From positions 1 through 15,311 of the forward strand of contig JBAYST010000018.1 of NCBI GenBank assembly GCA_041676005.1: a stretch of 15,311 nt of DNA. The letters run 5' to 3'. Position numbers and translations under genes: made by a program. The stretch's first letter is position 1; each line of letters opens with the position of its first letter. The notes under the pieces are model-generated. The model did no database searches, had not been told where the DNA came from, and saw only the letters and a list, made by a program, of their open reading frames with translations. Positions 6,833 to 13,696 of this stretch are shown here, one piece after another. The DNA comes from JBAYST01 sp041676005. GTDB lineage: Bacteria; Bacillota_I; Bacilli_A; RFN20; CAG-826.

Positions 6833-7847
6833 CTGGGCTCACCTCCTTAATCGAAGGCTCACTGATATCGCTGACCAGTTCTTCTAAGATATCTTCCATG
6901 GTCACCATTCCGATCACTTCACCGCGTTCGTCTTTGACGATTGCGATGTGAACATGGTTCTTTTTAAACCCATTAAAAATATCATCAATCATCACTTTAG
7001 GAGTGACAAAATACGGTTTTTGTAAAGTCGAACGGATCGAGACATTACGGTCTTTAAAATAAGCTTCAAGATAAGTTCTCGTATGTAAAATCCCGATGAT
7101 GTTATTGAACTCATTACGATAAATCGGGATTCGTGAATAATCGGTATGTAAAAGAATATCGTTTAATAGTTTATGAGTTAAGGTATTGATATCTAAAGCG
7201 AACATCCGACTCTTAGGAGTCAGGACTTCTTTGACGTTCGTATCGACGAAATCTAAAGCTGATTGGATGATCTCGGTTTGCTCTCCGGTGAGAACGTCTT
7301 CTTCGACACCTTGAACTACCGCGCTTGTGATATCTTCTTCGGTTATGGTCGGCTGCTTTTTCACTTTGAAAGCTTTTGAAAATAGTTTAATCAGTAAAGA
7401 AAAAAGATAGGCAATTGGAAAAAAGATAAAGGTCAAAGCATAAATTGGATAGGCCGAGATTTTAGAAATTGTATCCGGAATGGCCCGAGCAATTGTCTTA
7501 GGAAGTGTGTCGCCAAAAGTATAGACTGCAAAAGTTGTGACAAATGTCGAAACTAAACTAGCATAAGTCTCTAGTCCAAGAGTCGAAAAATAATTATAGA
7601 ACATCATCGCTGCAACTGCAGAAATGATGATTGAGACAATATTATTACCGACGAGCGTAACGGTTAAAACGTCATCGAATTTATCCAGTAATTTGAGCAC
7701 TATCTTAGCGGATTTTGAGCCTTCTTCTTCAGCTTCGACTTTCATTTTGAAACGATTACACGAAGATAAAGCAGTTTCACTTGAGGCAAAAAATGCGAAG
7801 ATTAAGATAGCGACGATTAAGGCGATCCACGATATAGGATCAGGCAT
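6819..7847 (-). CDS. CNNM/CBS-domain protein lacking the CorC_HlyC domain
   Basis: 342 residues, paralogue of the gene directly downstream. CNNM membrane domain at about 1-155 with FFASSETALS (19-28) and FGDTLPKTIA (111-120). CBS pair at about 207-330 with EVLTPKSRMF and ERGEVIGMVTMEDILEELV. It stops soon after the CBS pair, so the C-terminal CorC_HlyC domain of its neighbour is missing. FGDTLP replaces the paralogue's FSEFLP, where most family members have a Glu. The start ATG 7847 follows AAAGGAG, but at an unusually long spacing of about 13 bases. No in-frame alternative start lies nearer that site. A tandem overlapping pair suggests the two proteins may pair in the membrane; that is inference. 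The role is probably cation homeostasis. Confidence 0.85.
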   Translation of the reverse strand: MPDPISWIALIVAILIFAFFASSETALSSCNRFKMKVEAEEEGSKSAKIVLKLLDKFDDVLTVTLVGNNIVSIIISAVAAMMFYNYFSTLGLETYASLVSTFVTTFAVYTFGDTLPKTIARAIPDTISKISAYPIYALTFIFFPIAYLFSLLIKLFSKAFKVKKQPTITEEDITSAVVQGVEEDVLTGEQTEIIQSALDFVDTNVKEVLTPKSRMFALDINTLTHKLLNDILLHTDYSRIPIYRNEFNNIIGILHTRTYLEAYFKDRNVSIRSTLQKPYFVTPKVMIDDIFNGFKKNHVHIAIVKDERGEVIGMVTMEDILEELVSDISEPSIKEVSPDGFK

Positions 7848-7901
7848 AAAATTGAACCAACTCCTTTTTAGGAAAAATTCCTATGTAATAAATTATCACA
7901 A

Positions 7902-7929
7902 ATTATACGCCCGTGCAAACGAGAGACAA
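7902..7929 (-). promoter_or_regulatory. Promoter of the CNNM gene pair
   Basis: On the minus strand, TTGTCT (7929-7924), a 16-base spacer and a perfect TATAAT (7907-7902). The expected transcript starts near 7895 and has a leader of about 48 bases. That leader carries an inverted repeat, TAGGAA/TTCCTA (7869-7883), directly before the AAAGGAG site. The -35 box overlaps the T-run of the upstream gene's terminator. Confidence 0.55.
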
Positions 7930-7957
7930 AAAAGAACACGGTTAGCCATGTTCTTTT
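7928..7957 (-). terminator. Rho-independent terminator of the 575-residue membrane protein gene
   Basis: Arms 7946-7957 and 7930-7941 form a 12-base-pair stem with one A-C mismatch and a 4-base loop, followed on the minus strand by a run of six T. It lies 20 bases after the stop codon at 7977. Confidence 0.75.
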
Positions 7958-7976
7958 AAATTATTATCGCGAAAGA

Positions 7977-9704
7977 TTATTTAGCGTTAGCTTTTAATTC
8001 TTTAGCCCAATTGGTCGTGCCAATTTCACCTTGTTCAAGACCATCTTTGTCCATCGTATCTTGAATGAGTTGTTTGGCTCTTCGCATCGATAATCCAGAT
8101 TTCACTTTGAAGATGAGTGGGATGTCTCGATAAATTTCTTTATCTCCACCATCTTGGACTGGAATCATCGAATTCTTATAGTCATTTGGATCAAGGGCGA
8201 AATAGAGTTTTAAACTCTTGCCAGCGATTGTCAATTTGACATAAGTTTTACGGCGGAGTCTAAAGGTGTCTCCTGAATTGCTGATTCGTGAATTCACGCC
8301 ATAGGAGAGAATCTCATTTTTGAGTTCGTTATAGTTATCCTTCATGTCTTTTTCAGCACTTAACATTCTTTCAGTGAAAGAAATTCTTTCATAAACTTTT
8401 GCCGGAGCAGGTGGAACCAAAGGTTCGACTTCTTTTTCGACGACTGGTTCAGCCTTAGGAACGACAACTGGTTCTGCCTCCAAAACAGGTTCAACTTCTT
8501 CTTTTGGTTTTACCACGACTTGAACAACAGGTTGTGGTTTAACCGCAGGCTTTGACTCTTCTGGTTTAACTTCTGGGCTTTTCAGGGGAGCCTCCTTAAC
8601 GGCTGGTTCCGCGGGTAGTTCCTCACTTGCGTGAAGATGATCACACGGTGGATGTATTCCTGGAATTCCACCATTGAAGTATTGAACGACAAGCGGTCCA
8701 CCAAATGTCGCACCAGTAACCGAGGAAGATGAATTAGTCGGTGATGGTGGAGAAACAGGTGCTGCAGGCGTTGGTTTATTGAGTTCAGAACGGGCAATTT
8801 CATCACGGACAATGTCGCGGACGATATCTCTTAACATTGAAGCAAGAGAATTTGGATCAAGCGCTTCAGCTGGTTTTGGTGCTGGTTTTGGTTCTTCAAC
8901 TGGTCTCGGCGTTTCGTCTTTATCTTTTGCTTCTTGAACATTGCTGATATTGACGACCAGTGGTTTATGTTCTTCGGCCGGTTCGGCTTCTTTTGGTTCT
9001 TCTAAAACCGGTTCTTCTTCTTTGAGCAAATCCTCTGGTTCAGGTTCAGGCAAAAATTCGTGAACTGGTTCAGGTTCAGGCATAGCAGCCGCCATTAGAA
9101 TTTCTTCAAAAGTCGGTTCAGTAATTTTATCGGCTAAAACCGGTTCTTCCTCTAAAATAGGTTCAGCTGCTTTGACTCGTTTAGTTTTCATAGCAGCAAG
9201 AGCAAATGCAAAAACAAAGATACCTAAGATGAAGCTCAATCCTCCAGAAATAATTGAAACTAGCATGTAGGTCATGTAAAGCGGTTCGTTCAATGCATGT
9301 GCAAACACAAGAAGTGGATAATACACAGCTACAAAGTTAGCACAAAGGAAGAATCCAAAAACAAAGTCTAAAATTAATAAGACAATGAGCGAAATCATAG
9401 CTGGTTTCTTTTTCACGCTGGCGACGACGATTAGAGTCACCGTAAAAACGACGAGAAGAAGGGCGCTCAGCAAAGCGAGAATTTCAAAAATTGAAACCAT
9501 GATGAAATCGGTATTTTGAAATCCGACAGCGATCAAGGTAGGCAACTCGGTGAACACCACTAATCCGAGTGTCCAGAAGTTGATAGTCTCAGCATCAAAC
9601 GCAAACATTCCTGGCATTTCGAAGCCGAGTGCAATCGATATTGCAATAAAACAAACAAGGAAAATAGCGTTTAGGATTGAAAATACACCTAAAGTTTTTT
9701 TCAT
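7977..9704 (-). CDS. Multi-pass membrane protein with long Pro/Glu-rich tail and conserved-looking C-terminal domain
   Basis: 575 residues, no named family recognised. Four to five membrane helices (about 5-28, 46-63, 67-95, 101-127, 145-170) form the N-terminal third. A disordered linker at about 180-435 is rich in Pro, Glu, Val and Lys, with repeated EPEP, EEPVLEE and EPVV motifs. It contains a short helical island (SLASMLRDIVRDIVRDEIA, 286-304) and an odd GGIPGIHPPCDHLH segment (345-358). The C-terminal domain (about 440-555) has RISFTERM, then FRLRRKTYVKLTIAGKSLKLYFALDP and LIFKVKSGLSMRRAKQLI. I recall similar domains in uncharacterised proteins of gut and environmental Firmicutes, function unknown. 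The tail is probably cytoplasmic. The start 9704 has GGAGG about 8 bases upstream. The gene stands alone, with its own terminator. Confidence 0.7.
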   Translation of the reverse strand: MKKTLGVFSILNAIFLVCFIAISIALGFEMPGMFAFDAETINFWTLGLVVFTELPTLIAVGFQNTDFIMVSIFEILALLSALLLVVFTVTLIVVASVKKKPAMISLIVLLILDFVFGFFLCANFVAVYYPLLVFAHALNEPLYMTYMLVSIISGGLSFILGIFVFAFALAAMKTKRVKAAEPILEEEPVLADKITEPTFEEILMAAAMPEPEPVHEFLPEPEPEDLLKEEEPVLEEPKEAEPAEEHKPLVVNISNVQEAKDKDETPRPVEEPKPAPKPAEALDPNSLASMLRDIVRDIVRDEIARSELNKPTPAAPVSPPSPTNSSSSVTGATFGGPLVVQYFNGGIPGIHPPCDHLHASEELPAEPAVKEAPLKSPEVKPEESKPAVKPQPVVQVVVKPKEEVEPVLEAEPVVVPKAEPVVEKEVEPLVPPAPAKVYERISFTERMLSAEKDMKDNYNELKNEILSYGVNSRISNSGDTFRLRRKTYVKLTIAGKSLKLYFALDPNDYKNSMIPVQDGGDKEIYRDIPLIFKVKSGLSMRRAKQLIQDTMDKDGLEQGEIGTTNWAKELKANAK

Positions 9705-9741
9705 AAAAGATCCTCCAATGAGGTTATTTTAATATTTTTAA

Positions 9742-9770
9742 AGATTAAAAGAAAGAGACAAAGCTTGCAA
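9742..9770 (-). promoter_or_regulatory. Weak candidate promoter upstream of the 575-residue protein
   Basis: Minus-strand TTGCAA (9770-9765), 17 bases, then TAATCT (9747-9742), which gives a leader of about 30 bases. The -10 match is poor and the area is very AT-rich, so other positions are possible. Confidence 0.3.
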
Positions 9771-9789
9771 AAGGAAAAAAACGCAGCTT

Positions 9790-10641
9790 TTAAAGTGAAA
9801 AAACCTCTAAATGTCGAGCCAAAACTTCGATTTTCATTTCTCCACTCGATCCTTTTTCACCATCCAAAGCCCAATGATTTTCTGAATTAGTTCTGATAAT
9901 AACTCGCTCAAACTTGTATGTATGGAGTTTTTTACGGAAGAGAAAATACCTAAATAAAGAGTTAAAAATCGTCGGTTCGGTCCAAAATAAGTCCATCTTC
10001 CCGTCAAAGGAATCACTTTTTGGATTGATCTTAAATCCAGCGATATGGGCGCTATTCATGATCAGAATAAACGGGGCTTCAAAAACCTCTGCTATCCCAT
10101 CTTCAAATGTAATTGTCCCTTTGACTGTTTCTTTCTTAAGTAGTCGCGAAAGTGCTTTAAAGTAATAGGCAAAAAAACCAAATCCTGATTTTCGTTTGGT
10201 TTTAGTCATGTAGGGAATATCTGAAAATGTTCCTAAAGCGGCAGAAAAAATAAAATAGTCATCATTTGCTTTTCCGATATCGACTTTTTTAATTTCTTTA
10301 TTTTCAATCACATCCAAAGCTTTCTTAATTCCGCCCCACACCTTAAATATTTTAGATGCATCATTTAAAGTTCCTGTCGGCAAAATCCCTAAAACCGGGC
10401 GAATTGGTTCACGAGCTATCGCATTGACGATCATATTAAATGTTCCATCTCCACCAGCAAAAATTAAAACATCGAACGTTCCACACGCATCTTTAGCAAT
10501 CTTTAAGAAATCTTCTTTAGAAGATGACTCTTTTCTTGTCACATTACCAAAGATTTTTTGTAACCTCGTTTCGATGTATATTTTTTTCTTATTCGAGATT
10601 CCTCGTCCGCTATTGATATTTAAAAGAAGTAAAACTTTCAT
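9790..10641 (-). CDS. Diacylglycerol kinase-family lipid kinase
   Basis: 283 residues from ATG 10641. Family members phosphorylate diacylglycerol or related lipids with ATP at the inner membrane face, recycling lipid into phosphatidic acid. Features: NINSGRG near the start (8-14); nucleotide-binding GGDGT (63-67); PTGTLNDAS (88-96), where most homologues have G.T.ND; then SFDGKMDLFW (about 211-220) and ALDGE (about 263-267) of the second domain. A longer frame exists from a TTG at 10698, but that codon lies inside the tRNA-Glu terminator and the extra 19 residues do not look like the family. At ATG 10641 no Shine-Dalgarno is present and TATAAT ends exactly 7 bases upstream, so a leaderless mRNA is predicted. 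No clear terminator follows. Confidence 0.85.
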   Translation of the reverse strand: MKVLLLLNINSGRGISNKKKIYIETRLQKIFGNVTRKESSSKEDFLKIAKDACGTFDVLIFAGGDGTFNMIVNAIAREPIRPVLGILPTGTLNDASKIFKVWGGIKKALDVIENKEIKKVDIGKANDDYFIFSAALGTFSDIPYMTKTKRKSGFGFFAYYFKALSRLLKKETVKGTITFEDGIAEVFEAPFILIMNSAHIAGFKINPKSDSFDGKMDLFWTEPTIFNSLFRYFLFRKKLHTYKFERVIIRTNSENHWALDGEKGSSGEMKIEVLARHLEVFSL

Positions 10642-10647
10642 GTTCTT

Positions 10648-10653
10648 ATTATA
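10648..10653 (-). promoter_or_regulatory. -10 box of the lipid kinase gene (leaderless)
   Basis: A perfect TATAAT on the minus strand, with six bases (AAGAAC) between it and ATG 10641. The expected transcription start therefore coincides with the A of the start codon. No good -35 is seen at 16-18 bases upstream, and there is no TG extension, so the promoter is less certain than the others. Confidence 0.5.
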
Positions 10654-10684
10654 CGTTTGTTTTTCTGCCTTCGTCTGAAATTTT

Positions 10685-10706
10685 AAAAAAACTCGCAAAA
10701 GCGAGT
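10685..10706 (-). terminator. Rho-independent terminator after tRNA-Glu
   Basis: On the minus strand ACTCGC-TTTT-GCGAGT, a perfect 6-base-pair stem with a 4-base loop, is followed by a run of T (10690-10685). It lies 12 bases after the CCA end of tRNA-Glu and ends the gltX/tRNA-Glu unit before the lipid kinase gene. Confidence 0.85.
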
Positions 10707-10717
10707 CGTTTACAAAT

Positions 10718-10792
10718 TGGTGATCCCACCGGGAATTGAACCCGGGATTAGACCTTGAGAGGGTCTCGTCTTAACCTCTTGACCATGGGACC
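10718..10792 (-). tRNA. tRNA-Glu (anticodon CUC)
   Basis: 75 bases with encoded CCA. The acceptor stem GGTCCCA pairs with TGGGATC (one G-U). The anticodon stem is AGACC/GGTCT with loop CTCTCAA, giving anticodon CUC after U33, which reads GAG. The T arm is CCGGG-TTCAATT-CCCGG. It lies 32 bases after the stop of gltX, the gene for the enzyme that charges it. A TATACT box in the gap allows separate transcription. CUC is unusual as a tRNA-Glu anticodon in an AT-rich genome, where UUC reads both codons; a UUC copy is expected elsewhere. Confidence 0.95.
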
Positions 10793-10807
10793 ACTAGGAC
10801 GGTTGTT

Positions 10808-10837
10808 AGTATATAACAGATGAATTAAACGAGTAAA
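10808..10837 (-). promoter_or_regulatory. Possible own promoter of tRNA-Glu within the gltX 3' end
   Basis: Minus-strand TTTACT (10837-10832), an 18-base spacer and TATACT (10813-10808) place a start near 10801, about 9 bases before the mature tRNA. Part of it overlaps the last gltX codons. Read-through from gltX is the alternative. Confidence 0.45.
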
Positions 10838-12483
10838 GAAATTACGTAATCGAGACGTAAAGAAGACTCTTCGCTACCTAAAACTTTCATCACATGATAA
10901 AGACTTGGAGCGTTTTTCCGACCGGTTAGAGCAATTCTTAAAAATTCTGCAACATCTCCTACGTGACCTAAATATTGATCCGGTGCAGTTTTATAAATCT
11001 TATTTGATTCTGCGAAATGATGTTTTTGAGCAATTTGTTTCACTTCATTAAACCACTGACTTTGCTCTTGATTTAAATCGAGTTTTTTACAATCTCTTAA
11101 AATCTCATTAATCGTCTCTTTTTTAAATTTTGGATTAAATGTTTCGACTGTAAATTCTCTTTGATAATGGTCATGATAGAAAAAGTTAATCGCCGTGACG
11201 AGTTCACCGAGATGGGAAAAGTCTTTTCGCGGATTGACATTATCGCGCTCGATATCGATGATGTTCATAAAATATTCATGATCACGGTCGATTAAGTCTT
11301 TTAACTCAGGATTATATGCATCAGCATATCGTTTTGAAATTTCTAACATTTCCTCTTTGGTCTTGCGAGCTAAAATCTCCCGAGCAAAGAATTGTAATTT
11401 GACTAAATCAAATAACGCTCCTTCGGTGCTCACTTTTGCGAAGGAAAAAGGAAATTGCTCAATATTTTGAAAATTATTTGCAAAAATCCATTCTTCGAAG
11501 TTTGAATTCGCAATCGTCATTAAATACATTGTTAGAGCCTCGTCAGGATAACCATCTTTTAAGAAAAAGGCACAGGCCGCTTCGGGATCTTTTCGCTTTG
11601 AAAGTTTTCTTTTATTTCCGTTTTCATCGATTTTCATGATCACTGGAACATGGGCGTATTTAGGAGCTTCCCACTCAAGTGCTTCAAAGAGTTGTAGGTG
11701 AATCGGCATAGAAGAAATCCATTCTTCTCCTCTAATCACCGAGGTAGTTCGCATAAAATGGTCATCGACGACATGGGCGAAGTGGTAAGTCGGCAGTCCG
11801 TCGCTTTTATAGATGACGATATCTTGATCGTTTTCGGCGATTGAAATCTCTCCGTGAATCAGGTCTAAAGCTTTGATTTTATCATTGTGGTTTCCATCAG
11901 ATAAAAAGCGAATGACAAAAGGGTCACCATTTCTGATTCTTCTTTCTTTTTCTTCAAGACTCAAAAAACGGCATTTTGCAAATTTTCCATAATATCCAGG
12001 AAGAATTTTATTCGCTTCTTGCATTTTTCGGACTTCTGCTAGTTCTTCGAGCGTGCAAAAACAAGGATACGCTTTTCCTTGTGAAAGAAGATGTTTGATT
12101 GCGACTTTATAAATATCTGCTCGATTCGATTGAGCGTAAGGTCCATAGACACCTTCTTCATGATCACCGAGATAACCTTCATTTGGAATTATTCCAAATT
12201 CTTTTAATTCATTTAACAATTGAAGTCCAGAACCAGCGATTTCACGTTTGGTATCCGTATCTTCTAGACGGATATAAAAGACTCCGTTAGTCTGTCTTGC
12301 AACTTTATGACAAATCATCAAAGTGAATAAAGAACCAGTATGTAAAAAACCCGTCGGAGAAGGAGCAAAGCGAGTCACCTCACTACCAGGCATTAATTGC
12401 CTAGGTGGATAACGCTTTTCTAAATCCTCGAGCGTTTCATTTATCTCGGGGAAAATTAAGTTTGCTAATTGTTCGTTGGTCAT
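10825..12483 (-). CDS. gltX: Glutamyl-tRNA synthetase
   Basis: 552 residues from ATG 12483, chosen because AGGAG lies 8 bases upstream; an in-frame ATG 21 bases earlier lacks a ribosome-binding site. Class I synthetase that attaches Glu to tRNA-Glu (and possibly tRNA-Gln) in the cytoplasm. Features: a 35-residue N-terminal extension before the catalytic start; HIGH-type signature FAPSPTGFLHTGS (39-51); RLEDTD (72-77); a CFC...YYGKFAKC insertion (141-171) resembling the zinc site of bacterial GluRS; GLPTYHFAHVVDD (229-241); RGEEW (251-255); KMSKS-type KRKLSKR (291-297); then a helical anticodon-binding domain. It is longer than the usual 470-490 residues, a form I recall in clostridia-like lineages. 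It is followed by tRNA-Glu. Whether it is discriminating cannot be read from the sequence. Confidence 0.95.
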   Translation of the reverse strand: MTNEQLANLIFPEINETLEDLEKRYPPRQLMPGSEVTRFAPSPTGFLHTGSLFTLMICHKVARQTNGVFYIRLEDTDTKREIAGSGLQLLNELKEFGIIPNEGYLGDHEEGVYGPYAQSNRADIYKVAIKHLLSQGKAYPCFCTLEELAEVRKMQEANKILPGYYGKFAKCRFLSLEEKERRIRNGDPFVIRFLSDGNHNDKIKALDLIHGEISIAENDQDIVIYKSDGLPTYHFAHVVDDHFMRTTSVIRGEEWISSMPIHLQLFEALEWEAPKYAHVPVIMKIDENGNKRKLSKRKDPEAACAFFLKDGYPDEALTMYLMTIANSNFEEWIFANNFQNIEQFPFSFAKVSTEGALFDLVKLQFFAREILARKTKEEMLEISKRYADAYNPELKDLIDRDHEYFMNIIDIERDNVNPRKDFSHLGELVTAINFFYHDHYQREFTVETFNPKFKKETINEILRDCKKLDLNQEQSQWFNEVKQIAQKHHFAESNKIYKTAPDQYLGHVGDVAEFLRIALTGRKNAPSLYHVMKVLGSEESSLRLDYVISLLV

Positions 12484-12511
12484 TTGTTTTACTCCTAATC
12501 TCATTCACTTC

Positions 12512-12539
12512 TTGCAAGTAATTATCAGTTTGTTATAAT
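12512..12539 (+). promoter_or_regulatory. Promoter of tRNA-Gly
   Basis: TTGCAA (12512-12517), a 16-base spacer and a perfect TATAAT (12534-12539). The predicted start is near 12546, about 13 bases before the mature tRNA. Confidence 0.7.
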
Positions 12540-12550
12540 AATACTCGCAA
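12521..12550 (-). promoter_or_regulatory. Promoter of gltX, overlapping the tRNA-Gly promoter
   Basis: Minus-strand TTGCGA (12550-12545), an 18-base spacer and GATAAT (12526-12521). The -10 box of the divergent tRNA-Gly promoter lies inside this spacer, so the two polymerase sites should exclude each other. The leader to ATG 12483 would be about 30 bases. Confidence 0.45.
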
Positions 12551-12558
12551 TTCAATTT

Positions 12559-12632
12559 GCAGGTGTAGTTCAGTGGTAGAACACTACCTTGCCAAGGTAG
12601 TTATGCGGGTTCGATTCCCGTCACCTGCTCCA
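12559..12632 (+). tRNA. tRNA-Gly (anticodon GCC)
   Basis: 74 bases with encoded CCA. The acceptor stem GCAGGTG pairs with CACCTGC. The D arm contains TTCAGTGGTAGAA. The anticodon stem is CTACC/GGTAG with loop TTGCCAA, giving GCC, which reads GGC and GGU. The T arm is GCGGG-TTCGATT-CCCGT. It has its own promoter and terminator and is transcribed away from gltX. Confidence 0.97.
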
Positions 12633-12643
12633 GACAAAAATCG

Positions 12644-12666
12644 AGTTCCCTTGTGGGGACTTTTTT
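12644..12666 (+). terminator. Rho-independent terminator of tRNA-Gly
   Basis: AGTTCCC-TTGT-GGGGACT (12644-12661), a 7-base-pair stem with one G-U pair and a 4-base loop, followed by a run of T to 12666. On the minus strand the same hairpin is followed by CGATTTTT and may also help end the converging membrane-protein gene, whose stop codon begins at 12665. Confidence 0.8.
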
Positions 12667-13696
12667 ATTCTTCACTCTTGTCTTTTTCATCTTCCACGTT
12701 ATCTTTTTCATCTTCCACTTTATCTTTATCGCCTTCTATTTTGTCTTTTTTAATAAACGGATTGATCTGTTCTTGTAAAGAATCGATAAGTCCTCCAGCG
12801 GTCTTGCTCGCTTCGGTTTTAAAATGCTCATGATATGACATATAAATCTCTTCCATATTCGAAAAATAAAACGGAAGGAAAAACATCATCGCAAAAACCG
12901 CACCGACAAATCCAAAAGTGAAGAGATAAGTGAATTCAATCGTGAAGATACTAGTTAACAAAACTCCACTGATAAACCCGACAAAAAGCAAAATGTAAAG
13001 TGGGAAATTACTCCCCCAGTACTTCTTTCTTAAATCAGCAGCAATCGGCGTCTTAGCCTTTGTATAAATCATATAGCTCAGTCGATGATTTAAGATCGGC
13101 TGTTTGATTCTAAAGTAAAGTTGAAAAGAGTTATAAGAACTCGAAAGTGTATAGATAAAAAGAGCGACAAAAGATGCGGGTAAGAAAGTCAAATTATAGT
13201 AGATGGTAAAAGACGTTAAATGCTCCTCTAAAAATGTCGCCATTTCTTCAACTTTTCCTTCGTTCATCAAAACGAGAATTTGACTTTGGAGTTCGATGAA
13301 TTGAGGATCGATACTCGCAGCGACAAGTCCACTGAAATAAGAGATGATGAAAGCCGTTGCTAAAAAACCTAAAAGTGCAAAAAGAAGTGATTTTAAGACT
13401 TTAAAAACTCCTCTAAACGGCACGGAAAAATATCCTAAAAAGAAACGCATTTGCCGGCTAAATGTCGGGTCAATTGCTTGTTTTAAGCCTAAATGCGAGG
13501 TCTGCGTAGCAAAGATAAATGGCATGACGATTAAGAAAAAAGCAAAGACCGGAATATCTGGAATTTCAGTGAATAATCCTAGGAGTGCAATGACGATTAC
13601 AAGCAAGACTAAAACGAGCGATAGACTAATCGAATAAACCGGGTGGCTTTTAAAATTTTCAAGCGTTGCTTTTCTAATTTCTTTAAGACTCGCCAT
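12665..13696 (-). CDS. Multi-pass membrane protein of unknown function with charged repeat tail
   Basis: 343 residues. Hydrophobic helices at about 21-42, 49-65, 100-122, 180-200, 235-260 and 262-285 suggest five or six membrane passes. A segment rich in basic and aromatic residues (RQMRFFLGYFSVPFRG, about 81-96) joins two of them. The last 28 or so residues are almost entirely Lys, Asp and Glu in 7-residue repeats (DKVEDEK, DNVEDEK). No family is recognised; the general layout recalls uncharacterised membrane proteins of Firmicutes. The start codon overlaps the stop of the upstream NERD-like gene as TGATG, so the two proteins are translated together and may act together at the membrane. It converges with tRNA-Gly, sharing the terminator hairpin. 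Confidence 0.7.
   Translation of the reverse strand: MASLKEIRKATLENFKSHPVYSISLSLVLVLLVIVIALLGLFTEIPDIPVFAFFLIVMPFIFATQTSHLGLKQAIDPTFSRQMRFFLGYFSVPFRGVFKVLKSLLFALLGFLATAFIISYFSGLVAASIDPQFIELQSQILVLMNEGKVEEMATFLEEHLTSFTIYYNLTFLPASFVALFIYTLSSSYNSFQLYFRIKQPILNHRLSYMIYTKAKTPIAADLRKKYWGSNFPLYILLFVGFISGVLLTSIFTIEFTYLFTFGFVGAVFAMMFFLPFYFSNMEEIYMSYHEHFKTEASKTAGGLIDSLQEQINPFIKKDKIEGDKDKVEDEKDNVEDEKDKSEE
12677..12750. repeat. 21-base tandem repeat in the membrane-protein C-terminus
   Basis: About three and a half units of 21 bases: 12677-12697, 12698-12718, 12719-12739 and a partial unit to 12750. The first two differ at only a few bases, all at their starts; the third is more diverged. In the minus-strand reading frame each unit encodes a 7-residue acidic/basic repeat, so gain or loss of a unit keeps the frame. 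Confidence 0.75.

Noticed and set aside
8582..8812. 76-codon minus-strand frame inside the 575-residue protein gene
   Set aside because: It is a different frame of the linker region, without a ribosome-binding site or recognisable features.
8420..9170. Repetitive GGTTC-rich tract considered as a repeat array or CRISPR
   Set aside because: Irregular spacing and full coding continuity show it is codon repetition for Glu-Pro motifs, not a DNA repeat array.
9742..9792. Terminator for the lipid kinase gene from AAAGC(T)TGC / GCAGCTTT
   Set aside because: The stem is bulged, the loop is about 14 bases and the T-run sits in the loop, so it is not a typical terminator.
10642..10698. 19-residue N-terminal extension of the lipid kinase from a TTG start
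   Set aside because: The TTG lies in the hairpin of the tRNA-Glu terminator, has no ribosome-binding site, and the extension does not resemble the family, whose proteins begin near the NINSGRG-type strand.
12484..12504. Longer gltX start seven codons upstream
   Set aside because: Those codons contain the AGGAG site that serves ATG 12483; the earlier ATG has no site of its own.
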